This document shows positions 1-9,128 of a stretch of DNA of 64,000 nt, piece by piece. A program made the position numbers and the translations under genes. Origin of the DNA: Mucilaginibacter xinganensis. GTDB lineage: Bacteria; Bacteroidota; Bacteroidia; Sphingobacteriales; Sphingobacteriaceae. Below the pieces are notes generated by a model. It was not told the DNA's origin. It made no database searches and saw nothing but the letters and a program-made list of their open reading frames with translations. Position 1 is the stretch's first letter; each line of letters opens with the position of its first letter. The stretch is from assembly GCF_002257585.1 (NCBI RefSeq), contig NZ_CP022743.1, forward strand, positions 5,208,001 to 5,272,000, written 5' to 3'.

Positions 1-73
1 TGAAAGCATCATCCCTCAACATGCCGCCGGCGGCCGGTAATGCATTCATTTTATTTAAAGGTTGCTGCGCCAT
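1..73 (-). CDS. SDR oxidoreductase, N-terminus only (probable 2,4-dienoyl-CoA reductase)
   Basis: Only the first 24 codons lie in the window; the rest is beyond the left edge. They read MAQQPLNKMNALPAAGGML followed by RDDAF. A short tail ending in ML(R/K)DDAL just before the Rossmann strand is typical of Bacteroidota SDR proteins annotated as 2,4-dienoyl-CoA reductases, which reduce double bonds left over from unsaturated fatty acids. The ATG lies 2 bases after the stop of the enoyl-CoA isomerase-like gene, so it is the last visible gene of the fad operon. The identity is inferred from these few residues and the operon context; another SDR is possible. Confidence 0.5.
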   Translation of the reverse strand, partial: MAQQPLNKMNALPAAGGMLRDDAF

Positions 74-75
74 AA

Positions 76-852
76 TTAAGCTTGTTTAAGTGACGATGAT
101 TTTAAATTTTCAATTATTGCCTGCAAAGTCTTCCGGGTTTCGGGTGCCCACCATTGTTTAAGCATCAGGTTTAATGTTGCCGTTTGGTCAGTATCAGGTG
201 CAGGCAGCAGTTCCTGCCTCAGATTAAGTTTGCTCTGGCGCCAGGTAACCGGGTTCAGTCTCATGTAAGCAGTGATCTTTTTTTCAGCTGCAGCCAGCAC
301 ATCAGCAGGATCGCAGATCTCATCAATTAACCCATCTGCATAAGCGACCTCAACACTAAGCAACTTGCCCTCCAGTAAATACTGGTAAGCTTTACGTTTC
401 CCTATCCAAAAAGAGTACAGGTTAAAAATTTCACCCGGGACTATAATCCCTACCGGAATTTCATTTAAGCCGATGATAAATTTACCTGACGCCATTACCC
501 TATAATCACAACACAGCGCCAATACACACCCTCCCGCAGGGCTGTGGCCGCTGATAGCTGCAACCATTGGCTTTTTAAAAGCCACCATTACCGATTGCAA
601 GTTTAAAAATCCGGACCATAGCTCCATGCTTTGTTCTTCGTTATAGCTGTAAGCTTCCACCAGGTCGATCCCCGCCGAAAAAAAGCCTTCGCTGCCGGTA
701 ATAATTACACCGCCCACGGCATCATCTGCTTCAATATCCTGCATAACTTGCTTAAGTTCCGCTATCATTTCCAAATTAATGGGATTTGAGCGGCCCCTGC
801 TTAGCGTTACAACTGCTACCCCGTCCTTGATTTTTATTTGTAATGTTTTCAT
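76..852 (-). CDS. Enoyl-CoA hydratase/isomerase family, probable delta3,delta2-enoyl-CoA isomerase
   Basis: This 258-residue crotonase-fold protein has both oxyanion-hole segments (FSAGID near 58-63 and SPAGG at 104-108). The block around 105-140 (PAGGC..AL.CDYR, then GLNE...GII.P) closely resembles mitochondrial enoyl-CoA isomerase ECI1. One catalytic glutamate is present (E131 in GLNE), while the second hydratase glutamate position appears to be Gln (Q157). That fits an isomerase moving a cis-3 double bond to trans-2 rather than a hydratase. It lies 50 bp after the acyl-CoA synthetase and directly before the SDR gene, so the two would form an auxiliary pair for unsaturated fatty acids. The family is certain; the isomerase role is inferred from my alignment from memory. 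Confidence 0.8.
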   Translation of the reverse strand: MKTLQIKIKDGVAVVTLSRGRSNPINLEMIAELKQVMQDIEADDAVGGVIITGSEGFFSAGIDLVEAYSYNEEQSMELWSGFLNLQSVMVAFKKPMVAAISGHSPAGGCVLALCCDYRVMASGKFIIGLNEIPVGIIVPGEIFNLYSFWIGKRKAYQYLLEGKLLSVEVAYADGLIDEICDPADVLAAAEKKITAYMRLNPVTWRQSKLNLRQELLPAPDTDQTATLNLMLKQWWAPETRKTLQAIIENLKSSSLKQA

Positions 853-902
853 TTACGATGAAGTATAAAAGCGCTTTTAACATCTGCTTATTGGGGGTGA
901 TA

Positions 903-2714
903 CTAGTGGGGGTTGGGCACATGCTCTGCTTCGCCATTATACATCTGTTCAATTTCAGTTTTGAATTTTTCCAAAATAATGCGCCGTTTTATTTTGCCTG
1001 TAGGGGTTAATTCGCCCCCGTCAATCGTCCATTCAGCAGGAAGTAAAACAAATTTCTTCACCTGCTCAACGTGGTTAAACTCTTTATTGTTAACATCGAT
1101 AATCGACTGGAACATAGCAAACACGGCTGGGTTACTCACTATCTCACGGTCAGACGAAAAGCTTAATTTATGCTGCTTGCACCACAACTTCAGGTTAGAG
1201 AATGAAGGGACTACCAGCGCCGCTGTGAATTTCCGGTCGGCGCCAACCACCATCATCTGCTCTATATAAGGACTTTCCTTCATCAGGTTTTCAATTGGCA
1301 CCGGCGCCACGTATTTACCGCCCGAAGTTTTAAAGATCTCCTTTTTACGATCAGTTATTTTCAAAAACCCGTCCTTGTCCAATTCACCTATGTCGCCGGT
1401 ATGGAACCAGCCACCTTCCAGCACCTCGGCAGTAAGTTCGGGGTTTTTATAATAGCCAACCATAACGCAGGGGCCTTTGGTAAGTATTTCACCATCAGCA
1501 GCAATTTTAACCTCCACATTTTCAATCAGCGGCCCAACAGTACCAAACTTGCGCGCCGTGGGGTTATACTGGTTAACAGAAATTACCGGCGATGTTTCCG
1601 TAAGGCCGTACCCTTCTAAAATAACCATTTTTGCGGCCGTAAATATTCGCTCCAACCTAACCGGGCATGCTGAACTGCCTACCACAATTGCTTTTACATT
1701 GCCGCCTATAGCATTGCGCCACTTGCTGTAAACCAGCTTATCAGCTATTGCCAGCTGCATGTTGTACCAGGTACTGGTTCCCGTATGCTCAAATTGTTCG
1801 GCAATTTTTATCGACCATAAAAAAATCTTTCTTTTTATACCGGTAAGTTTTTGTCCTTCAACCAATATCTTTTCAAAAACCTTTTCAAGCAACCTCGGTA
1901 CTGCGGTAAAAATATAAGGCTTAACCTCTTTCATGTTAAAGCCAATGGTATCCATACTCTCGGCGTAATAAATGGAAAAACCATAAAAGAGATAGATGTA
2001 TGTACACATCTTTTCGAAAATGTGGTTAGGCGGCAAAAAACTTAATGCGCGCTTTTCCTCCATTGGGATCTGCTCCAGAACATTTCCTGACGAAAAAACG
2101 TTGGTCAGGATATTTTTGTGGGTTAACATTACGCCCTTGGGACGGCCGGTAGTGCCCGACGTAAAAATAATAGTGGTTACATCATCTTCCTTAATTGCGG
2201 CACTGATTGCATTGATATCCCGCTGCGCGGCATCGGTTAACGGCTTCAGCAGGTCTTCCCAATGGGGACACCCCTCCACCCAATCAAACGAAAAAATGGC
2301 TTTCATTGACGGTACATGCCCGCGTGCCGACACTACCTTTTCATAGAGTTCACCAGTGCTTACAAAAATGCATTTCACTTCAGACTCTGCCAGGATCTGT
2401 TCAATTTCCTTTAAACTGGTATTGGGATATAGTGGTACCAGTATGGCGCCAATTAGTTGCACAGCAAGATCAACGATGAGCCATTCGGGCCTTCCGCTGC
2501 TGATGAGCCCCACTTTGTCGCGGCCCTCGGTAGTTCCATCACCGGCGGATATTCCCATTTCTAACAAGGCGGCGGCTAACTGGTATATTTTTTCATGTAC
2601 CCCGGCCGTGCTGCTAGCCTTCCAAACCCCATTGACTTTTGCATTCAGCAGGTCGGCCCGGGGCCTCTCTGCCTGGATGCCGATACAATCAAATAATCTT
2701 GCCGCGTTCTTCAT
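903..2714 (-). CDS. Long-chain fatty-acid--CoA ligase (AMP-forming)
   Basis: This 603-residue adenylate-forming enzyme activates fatty acids to acyl-CoA using ATP and CoA. It has the AMP-binding P-loop (TIIFTSGTTGRPKG near 180-195), the EGYGLTET motif (about 368-375), the GWFHTGDIG segment and the DRKKEIFKTSGGKYVAP hinge region. The length and hinge are typical of the FAA/LACS-like long-chain branch rather than short E. coli FadD. The gene lies 37 bp downstream of fadE in the same operon, so the pathway's activation step is transcribed with the beta-oxidation enzymes. No signal peptide is seen; a cytoplasmic, membrane-associated enzyme is expected. Confidence 0.93.
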   Translation of the reverse strand: MKNAARLFDCIGIQAERPRADLLNAKVNGVWKASSTAGVHEKIYQLAAALLEMGISAGDGTTEGRDKVGLISSGRPEWLIVDLAVQLIGAILVPLYPNTSLKEIEQILAESEVKCIFVSTGELYEKVVSARGHVPSMKAIFSFDWVEGCPHWEDLLKPLTDAAQRDINAISAAIKEDDVTTIIFTSGTTGRPKGVMLTHKNILTNVFSSGNVLEQIPMEEKRALSFLPPNHIFEKMCTYIYLFYGFSIYYAESMDTIGFNMKEVKPYIFTAVPRLLEKVFEKILVEGQKLTGIKRKIFLWSIKIAEQFEHTGTSTWYNMQLAIADKLVYSKWRNAIGGNVKAIVVGSSACPVRLERIFTAAKMVILEGYGLTETSPVISVNQYNPTARKFGTVGPLIENVEVKIAADGEILTKGPCVMVGYYKNPELTAEVLEGGWFHTGDIGELDKDGFLKITDRKKEIFKTSGGKYVAPVPIENLMKESPYIEQMMVVGADRKFTAALVVPSFSNLKLWCKQHKLSFSSDREIVSNPAVFAMFQSIIDVNNKEFNHVEQVKKFVLLPAEWTIDGGELTPTGKIKRRIILEKFKTEIEQMYNGEAEHVPNPH

Positions 2715-2751
2715 GTAAGTATTTTTTAAGATCAGTAATGAAGATCAATCC

Positions 2752-4545
2752 CTAAAAACAGTATTTATTTTCTTCGATGAGTTTAGCAGCAATTCGCCTG
2801 CGGGCAGCAGTAGTGTTGATATCGTCCGTTTTTGTAAATCGTTTTAAGCCCGCCATCATCATTCTTCTTTCGTCGCCTTCGGCAAAAGAATTTAAAGCTT
2901 CTTTACCGGCCTTAAAAATCTTATCGGCAGCATCACGAATGTACACCTGCATCATATCAATCTGTTCTTTTACATTGGCTTCACCACGCTGCCCGGCTAA
3001 TTTTTCAACCCTTAGCTGCAGCGATTCGCTTACATAGGTTTCAATCAGCATATCCGCCACATACATTAATACTTCCTGCTCTTTGGCCAGGCTGGCCATT
3101 AGTTTTTGAACGGCAGCACCTGCAACCAGCAATACCGCCTTTTTCAACTTGCTTATTATTTTCCGTTCAACTGTAAACAGATCTTCTTCTTCCGTACTAA
3201 AATCGGGGATACTCACCAGTTCTGCGGCTACTTTTTGGGCGGGGCCCATCAGGTCCAATTCGCCTTTCATGGCACGTTTTAGCATCATATCAACGGTTAA
3301 CATGCGGTTGATCTCGTTGGTGCCTTCAAAAATCCGGTTGATCCTGCTATCGCGATAAGCACGATCCATAGGGGCTTCCGCACTGTAACCCATTCCGCCA
3401 TATATCTGCACACCTTCATCAACAATATAATCAAGCGTTTCTGATGCATGCACTTTTATAATAGCTGCTTCAATAGCGAACTGTTCTGTTCCCTTAAGCT
3501 TGGCCTTTGCTGCATCCATGCCGCCTTCAATCAGGCTGTGAGTAGCATCTTCAATATTCTGGCTTGCCCGGTACATGGCTGCTTCTGTTGCATAGGCAAG
3601 TATTGCCTGCTCTGCCAGCTTATAGCGGATAGCCCCATATTTAGAGATAGGCCGGCCAAATTGCTCGCGCTCATTGGCGTAACGTATAGATTGTGTGATA
3701 ACCGACTTTGAAGCGCCCAATGCGGCACCGCCCAGTTTTATGCGGCCCAGGTTCAGAATATTTACCGCTATTTTAAAGCCATTGCCCCGCTCAGAAAGCA
3801 GGTTTTCAACCGGCACCTTACAATCATTAAAAAACACCTGCCGGGTTGAGCTGCCTTTAATCCCCATTTTATGTTCTTCGGGGTTTAGGGAGAGCCCTTC
3901 AAAGCCTTTCTCAACAATAAAGGCGCTCAGGTTTTCATCGTCATCAATTTTTGCAAAAACGGTAAATACATCAGCAAAGCCAGCATTGGTGATCCACATT
4001 TTTTGCCCGGTAATGCTGTAGTATTTACCATCGGCAGATAACGTTGCACGGGTTTTGCCCGAGTTGGCGTCAGAGCCTGAACCCGGCTCTGTCAGGCAGT
4101 AAGCACCCTTCCACTCGCCGCTGCCTAGTTTGGGGATATATTTATTTTTTTGTGCTTCGTTCCCATAGTAAAGAATTGGCAAGGTGCCGATACCTGTGTG
4201 GGCCATTACTGCAACAGAGAACGATGCCCCCGGGCCAGTTTTTTCACTGATCAGCATTGCAGTTGTAAAATCCTTACCGAAGCCGCCATACTCTTCAGGT
4301 AATGAAATACTGAGGATACCCAGTTCGCCGGCCTGGTTAACCAGGTCAACCATTAAGCCTTCTTCCTGGCTGTCAATACGATCCAGGTTTGGCACAACCT
4401 TTTGATCAATAAAATCCTGTACGGTTTTCGCGATCATCAGTTGTTCTTCATCCCAGTTTTCAGGTATAAAAACCTGCTCTGCACTTGTATCCTTAATAAG
4501 GAACTCACCACCTTTTAAATGTGATTTTTCTGCTACTGTGCTCAT
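2752..4545 (-). CDS. fadE: Acyl-CoA dehydrogenase (FadE)
   Basis: This 597-residue FAD enzyme catalyses the first oxidation of acyl-CoA and passes electrons to ETF. The N- and middle domains contain AYCLTEPGSGSDANS and the substrate-binding region. The C-terminal helical domain has QIYGGMGYSAEAPMDRAYRD and the catalytic-glutamate motif RIFEGTNEINR. An extra C-terminal region of about 150 residues gives the roughly 600-residue length known from Bacillus FadE. Gene order fadN-fadA-fadE and the protein lengths match the Bacillus fadNAE operon. It lies 29 bp after fadA. Electron acceptors EtfA and EtfB are encoded 5 kb upstream under the same predicted operator. Confidence 0.95.
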   Translation of the reverse strand: MSTVAEKSHLKGGEFLIKDTSAEQVFIPENWDEEQLMIAKTVQDFIDQKVVPNLDRIDSQEEGLMVDLVNQAGELGILSISLPEEYGGFGKDFTTAMLISEKTGPGASFSVAVMAHTGIGTLPILYYGNEAQKNKYIPKLGSGEWKGAYCLTEPGSGSDANSGKTRATLSADGKYYSITGQKMWITNAGFADVFTVFAKIDDDENLSAFIVEKGFEGLSLNPEEHKMGIKGSSTRQVFFNDCKVPVENLLSERGNGFKIAVNILNLGRIKLGGAALGASKSVITQSIRYANEREQFGRPISKYGAIRYKLAEQAILAYATEAAMYRASQNIEDATHSLIEGGMDAAKAKLKGTEQFAIEAAIIKVHASETLDYIVDEGVQIYGGMGYSAEAPMDRAYRDSRINRIFEGTNEINRMLTVDMMLKRAMKGELDLMGPAQKVAAELVSIPDFSTEEEDLFTVERKIISKLKKAVLLVAGAAVQKLMASLAKEQEVLMYVADMLIETYVSESLQLRVEKLAGQRGEANVKEQIDMMQVYIRDAADKIFKAGKEALNSFAEGDERRMMMAGLKRFTKTDDINTTAARRRIAAKLIEENKYCF

Positions 4546-4574
4546 GTCTTATATTTTAATGTTTTTACTGCCTA

Positions 4575-5750
4575 TTATAATAATTCAAATATCCCGGCGG
4601 CTCCCTGGCCCGCACCTACGCACATGGTTACCATGCCATATTTACCTGCTCTTTTTTTCAGTTCATCAAAAATCTGAACGGAAAGTTTGGCACCGCTGCA
4701 TCCCAGCGGGTGGCCGAGTGCTATTGCGCCACCATTTACGTTTACTATTTCCTTGTTTAGATTCAGGCCTTTAATAATAGCCAGCGATTGCGAAGCGAAA
4801 GCTTCATTCAATTCAAAAAGATCTATGTCGCCCTGCTTCATTCCGGCTTTTTTAAGTACTTCAGGAATGGCGTATAACGGGCCTATGCCCATAATGCGCG
4901 GCGGCACGCCAACTACGGCATAGTTAACCAACCGGGCAATGGGTTCCAGGTTATTGGCTTTCATAAAGCGCTCGCTAACCACCATCACAAAAGCAGCGCC
5001 GTCGCTGGTTTGTGATGAGTTGCCTGCTGTTACTACACCGCGCGCGTCAAATACCGGCTTAAGTTTCGCCAGCGCATCAATTGAAGTGTCAGCGCGCGGG
5101 CCCTCATCGGTATCCATGGTGTATGAGCGGGTATTCTTTTTTCCGTTGTCATCAAGATAGGTTTCTGAAATACTCACCGGCACTATCTGGTCCTTAAACC
5201 GGCCTTCTTTAATTGCGCTGATGGCCTTCTGATGCGAGTTGTATGAGAACTGATCCTGCTCTTCGCGGCCAATGTTAAATTCCTTAGCTACAGCTTCGGC
5301 GGTAAGGCCCATTCCCCAGTAATAATCGGGGTGGGTTAATGCCACATCGGCATTAGGTACAATGCGCCATCCGCCCATAGGCAGCAGACTCATGCTTTCA
5401 ACACCACCTGCTATAATGCAATCAGCTATGCCACTGTGTATTTTTGCAGATGCAATGGCAATGGTTTCCAAACCTGAAGCACAGTAACGGTTAACCGTCA
5501 TCCCCGGTACCTTATCGGTATCCAGCGCCATTAACGAGATCAGCCGCCCTACGTTTAACCCCTGCTCTGCCTCGGGTGTTGCATTACCAACAATTACATC
5601 TTCTACCTGCTCTTTATCAACGTTTGGCACCGAGGCCATCAGTTTTTTAATAACCTCCGCGGCAAGCGTATCGGGCCGGGTGAACTTAAATCCGCCTCGG
5701 CCGGCTTTTCCAACTGCGCTGCGGCAGGCTGCTACTATATATGCGTTCAT
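4575..5750 (-). CDS. fadA: Acetyl-CoA C-acyltransferase (3-ketoacyl-CoA thiolase)
   Basis: This 391-residue thiolase cleaves 3-ketoacyl-CoA with CoA to release acetyl-CoA. The nucleophilic cysteine is C90 in NRYCASGLE. The C-terminal catalytic pieces are NGGAIALGHPLGCSGA (histidine) and CVGAGQGAAG (second cysteine). The length is standard for the family. It sits between fadN (24 bp upstream) and fadE (29 bp downstream), as in fadNAE operons, so a degradative thiolase is more likely than a biosynthetic acetoacetyl-CoA thiolase. Confidence 0.95.
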   Translation of the reverse strand: MNAYIVAACRSAVGKAGRGGFKFTRPDTLAAEVIKKLMASVPNVDKEQVEDVIVGNATPEAEQGLNVGRLISLMALDTDKVPGMTVNRYCASGLETIAIASAKIHSGIADCIIAGGVESMSLLPMGGWRIVPNADVALTHPDYYWGMGLTAEAVAKEFNIGREEQDQFSYNSHQKAISAIKEGRFKDQIVPVSISETYLDDNGKKNTRSYTMDTDEGPRADTSIDALAKLKPVFDARGVVTAGNSSQTSDGAAFVMVVSERFMKANNLEPIARLVNYAVVGVPPRIMGIGPLYAIPEVLKKAGMKQGDIDLFELNEAFASQSLAIIKGLNLNKEIVNVNGGAIALGHPLGCSGAKLSVQIFDELKKRAGKYGMVTMCVGAGQGAAGIFELL

Positions 5751-5774
5751 TTTTGTTCGTTGTTGATAATAAAA

Positions 5775-8156
5775 TCAGTTTCTTAATACTTTACCACCGG
5801 TTAAGATGGACTGGATTCGCTCGAGTGTTTTACGCTCGGCACATAACGATATAAATGCCTCCCGTTCCAGGTTCAGCAAATAATCCTCGCTAACCAGGCT
5901 GGGCTGCGACAAATCTCCGCCTGCAAGCACATAAGCCAGCTTGTGTGAAATCTTCACATCGTGCTCACTAATGTAATTGCCGCTGTACATGGTATTTGCT
6001 CCCACATAACCCAGGCCAAGCACCTGTTTGCCCAACACCCTTATATCTGTACGTTTTACCGGCTGCACATAACCTTCTTCTGCCAGCAGCAGGCATTGCT
6101 TCTTTGCCTCTGCCAAAAGGCGGTTCCGTGAAACCACCACCACGTCACGACCCTTTTTAAGATAGCCATAATTAAATGCTTCATAGGCGGAAGTGGAAAC
6201 TTTAGCCTGCCCGATGGTCAGGAACCTGTCGCGGAAATTATTGGTTTCTATATCGCCATCCTGCAACTCGTCTGACAGCCGCAACGCAAACTCCTTGGTG
6301 CCGCCACCGCCTGGAATTAGCCCAACACCAAACTCAACCAGGCCCATATATAATTCTGCATGTGCTACCACTTTGTCGGCATGCAGGCATAATTCACAGC
6401 CACCGCCCAAAGCCATTTGATGGGGCGCCGCAACAACAGGTATGGATGAGTACCTTACCCGCATCATAGTGTTTTGAAACGCCCTGATCACCATATTGAG
6501 TTCTTCAAAATCCTGTTCAATGGCCATCATAAATATCATCCCTACATTAGCACCTGCGCTAAAATTGGCGCCTTCGTTCGAGATCACCAATCCCTTATAA
6601 CTTTGCTCGGCCAGCGTAATGGCTTTATTTATCCCCTCAATAACTTCGCCACCAATGGTATTCATCTTGGTATGAAACTCCAGGTTTAAAATGCCATCGC
6701 CCAGGTCTGTGATGGTAGTTCCGCTATTTTTCCACACGGTATTAGACGAGCGAATGTTATCAAGCAAGATAAACTCTTCTGTGCCGGGGATTATTTTGTA
6801 GGTTTTTGACAGAATATCGTAGTACAATTTTTTTCCGTCTTCTATCTTATAAAAGGCCGATGCACCCGACTGCAGCATATCATAAACCCATTGCGCCGGC
6901 TTATTACCCGCGGCTTCCATTTGTTTAATTGTTGCTTCAACACCCAGTGCATCCCATTTTTCAAACGGCCCCATTTCCCAGCCGAAACCGGCATTCATGG
7001 CGGCATCTATTTTATATATTTCGTCTGAAATTTCGGGGATCCGGTTACTTGCATAGGCAAACAGTTGAAAAAATACAGCCCGGTAAAAATCACCGGCTTT
7101 ATCAGTTGCTGCAAATAATATCTTCATCCTATCCCTCAAATTATCAACCGCTTTGGTTGTTTCGAGCGATGGAAACTTTACTTTTTTCGAAGGCTGATAC
7201 TCCAGCGTTTTTAAATCAAGGGTATAAAAAACGCTGGCACCGTCCACCTTTTCCTTTTTATAAAAACCCTGTCCCGATTTGCTGCCCAGCCAGTTGTTCT
7301 CCACCATTTTGGTAACATATCCGGGGATCCGGAACAGGTCTCTGGATTCATCGCCCGGAACATTTTGGCTCAGGCCATTGGCAACGTGTACCATAGTATC
7401 CAGGCCCACCACGTCACTGGTGCGGAAAGTGGCCGATTTTGGGTGCCCTATTACCGGACCCGTTAACTTATCAACCTCCTCTATGGTGATGCCGGTCTTC
7501 TCTGCATAATGCAAAATGCTCATGATGCTGAAAACACCTATGCGGTTACCGATAAACGCGGGGGTATCCTTGGCTAATACGGTGGTTTTACCCAGGTATT
7601 TTTCGCCATAGTGCAGTAAAAAATCTGCCACTTCGGGTAAGGTATCGGCAGTGGGAATAACTTCCAATAGTTTTAAATAACGGGGCGGGTTAAAAAAGTG
7701 ACTGCCGCAAAAGTGCTTCCTGAAATCTTCGCTCCGGCCCTCGGCCATTAAATGGATAGGGATGCCAGAGGTATTAGAAGTAACCAGCGTACCTGCTTTG
7801 CGGTATTTCTCAACATTGGTAAACACCAGCTGCTTAATATCAAGCCGTTCAACCACCACCTCAATCACCCAGTCACATTCAGCAATTTTCGGCATATCAT
7901 CATCAAAATTACCGGTAGTAATGCGTTTGGCGAATGCGTTAAGATAAATTGGAGAGGGGTTAGATTTTAGCGCTGCCGCAAGTGCATCATTCACCAGCTT
8001 ATTTCTTGATTTTGCGTCGCCGGGTGCTGCATCTTTAGGGACCATATCCAGCAGCAATACCTGTACGCCAATATTGGCAAAATGACAGGCAATCCGGCTT
8101 CCCATTACGCCAGAACCTAATATTGCAACTTTTTTTATAACTCGTTTAGAATTCAT
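5775..8156 (-). CDS. fadN: 3-hydroxyacyl-CoA dehydrogenase / enoyl-CoA hydratase bifunctional protein (FadN type)
   Basis: This 793-residue protein carries two beta-oxidation steps. The N-terminus is an NAD-binding 3-hydroxyacyl-CoA dehydrogenase (KKVAILGSGVMGSRIACHF at 8-26, then HFFNPPRYLKLLEVI). The C-terminal third is a crotonase domain with NFSAGANVG, MALGGGCELCLHAD and GLVEFGVGLIPGGGG. Dehydrogenase before hydratase is the FadN order, the reverse of E. coli FadB. It lies 31 bp after the DUF2147 gene and 24 bp before fadA. With FadE and FadA it completes the cycle. Confidence 0.94.
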   Translation of the reverse strand: MNSKRVIKKVAILGSGVMGSRIACHFANIGVQVLLLDMVPKDAAPGDAKSRNKLVNDALAAALKSNPSPIYLNAFAKRITTGNFDDDMPKIAECDWVIEVVVERLDIKQLVFTNVEKYRKAGTLVTSNTSGIPIHLMAEGRSEDFRKHFCGSHFFNPPRYLKLLEVIPTADTLPEVADFLLHYGEKYLGKTTVLAKDTPAFIGNRIGVFSIMSILHYAEKTGITIEEVDKLTGPVIGHPKSATFRTSDVVGLDTMVHVANGLSQNVPGDESRDLFRIPGYVTKMVENNWLGSKSGQGFYKKEKVDGASVFYTLDLKTLEYQPSKKVKFPSLETTKAVDNLRDRMKILFAATDKAGDFYRAVFFQLFAYASNRIPEISDEIYKIDAAMNAGFGWEMGPFEKWDALGVEATIKQMEAAGNKPAQWVYDMLQSGASAFYKIEDGKKLYYDILSKTYKIIPGTEEFILLDNIRSSNTVWKNSGTTITDLGDGILNLEFHTKMNTIGGEVIEGINKAITLAEQSYKGLVISNEGANFSAGANVGMIFMMAIEQDFEELNMVIRAFQNTMMRVRYSSIPVVAAPHQMALGGGCELCLHADKVVAHAELYMGLVEFGVGLIPGGGGTKEFALRLSDELQDGDIETNNFRDRFLTIGQAKVSTSAYEAFNYGYLKKGRDVVVVSRNRLLAEAKKQCLLLAEEGYVQPVKRTDIRVLGKQVLGLGYVGANTMYSGNYISEHDVKISHKLAYVLAGGDLSQPSLVSEDYLLNLEREAFISLCAERKTLERIQSILTGGKVLRN

Positions 8157-8187
8157 AATCTAATTATTAATAAGAGCGGAGATTATT

Positions 8188-8643
8188 TTATTGTTCGGCC
8201 CGCGACCAAACAGTTGTGCGTCCAAAAAGCGAAATGCCTATGTATCCGCGAATGTCAAGCGTTTTACCTTTGTAGGTTATTTTACAGCTGTAGGTCTTGC
8301 CGTTTAACGGATCGTAAATGGTGCCGTTAGTGTATTTATTATCTCCGTCTTTTTCAAAGCCGTTAAGCACCTCTAAACCCAACCTGGGCCGGCTGCGTAA
8401 ACGCGGGTCGGTATTCATTTCGTCAACCTTTGGCTTTCCATTTTTCAATGGTTCTTTTAACCAAACCACCTTGCCGTAAAACTTTCCGTCGGCACCCTTC
8501 GTGATATGAATTTTGCCGCTTTTTACATCATTATACCAAAACCCTTCTACCTGGTCTGTTTGTGCTTTCGCAACTGTGGTTAATAGCGCCATGCCCAACA
8601 TAAGGAACAAAAAACGCAACGGTAATTTTTTCGACAAAAGCAT
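8188..8643 (-). CDS. DUF2147 family exported protein
   Basis: This is a 151-residue secreted protein with a clear signal peptide (about residues 1-27, hydrophobic core LRFLFLMLGMALLTT, cleavage near AKA-QT). The mature part matches DUF2147: VEGFWYNDVKSGKIHITK, FYGKVVWLKEP, and the ending GYIGISLFGRTTVW. The function of this small beta-rich family is unknown. It is the first gene of the fadN-fadA-fadE operon (31-bp gap) and has the conserved 29-bp fatty-acid operator 158 bp upstream. This suggests a periplasmic or outer-membrane role in lipid uptake or in coping with fatty acids, which is inference. Confidence 0.85.
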   Translation of the reverse strand: MLLSKKLPLRFLFLMLGMALLTTVAKAQTDQVEGFWYNDVKSGKIHITKGADGKFYGKVVWLKEPLKNGKPKVDEMNTDPRLRSRPRLGLEVLNGFEKDGDNKYTNGTIYDPLNGKTYSCKITYKGKTLDIRGYIGISLFGRTTVWSRAEQ

Positions 8644-8761
8644 ATCCTTGTTTGATTAGTTTTAAATTAAAAAAGCAGTGCGGTAAGTTCATACAATCAT
8701 TATATTGATTGCCCGCAGCATACTTTAAAAATAATAATGGCCTGGTAATTGGTTTACTAAA

Positions 8762-8829
8762 CAAATATCGCAACTATGCAGATATAATAAAGGTCTATAT
8801 CACGGAATGATTTGTCAAAACTTCGGTAT
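8762..8829 (-). promoter_or_regulatory. Fatty-acid operator plus promoter of the DUF2147-fadNAE operon
   Basis: The operator occupies 8801-8829 (plus strand CACGGAATGATT, T, GTCAAAA, then TTCGG). It is the most diverged of three related copies (others at 11452-11480 and 12577-12605). Reading on the minus strand, 8 bases after the operator comes C plus a T-rich -33 region (TTTATT), then one base and 15 bases, then the -7-like GATATTTG at 8762-8769. This spacing matches the other two copies. Confidence 0.65.
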
Positions 8830-8846
8830 ATGATGAAAATGCGGGA

Positions 8847-9116
8847 TTATTCTTCTAAGCTCTTTAACTTCGCTACCAACTCTATGTACGCAGCCATGGC
8901 ATCATCCGCCAAAGTGCCTTTCAACTTTAACCATGCATCGTATTTAGCTTGTGCCACAAAATCAAACATTACCGGCTTTGGTGCATCTTCGCCCAAATCA
9001 CCGGTAGTAGCCTGCTTATAAAGGCTATATAAACGTAACATGGTTTCGTTATCCGGGCGTTTTGTTAATTCTTTACTTTCGTTAACAGCCTTTTCAAAGG
9101 CGCTCTTTTGATCCAT
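8847..9116 (-). CDS. Acyl-CoA-binding protein (ACBP)
   Basis: This 89-residue four-helix protein has the ACBP signature (LYSLYKQATTGD near 29-40, then KYDAWLKLKG). ACBPs buffer and deliver long-chain acyl-CoA in the cytoplasm. It is the last gene of the etfB-etfA-thioesterase-ACBP unit, 12 bp after the thioesterase. ACBP is widespread in eukaryotes but patchy in bacteria; it is common in Bacteroidota. Confidence 0.93.
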   Translation of the reverse strand: MDQKSAFEKAVNESKELTKRPDNETMLRLYSLYKQATTGDLGEDAPKPVMFDFVAQAKYDAWLKLKGTLADDAMAAYIELVAKLKSLEE

Positions 9117-9128
9117 TTATTTATACTT

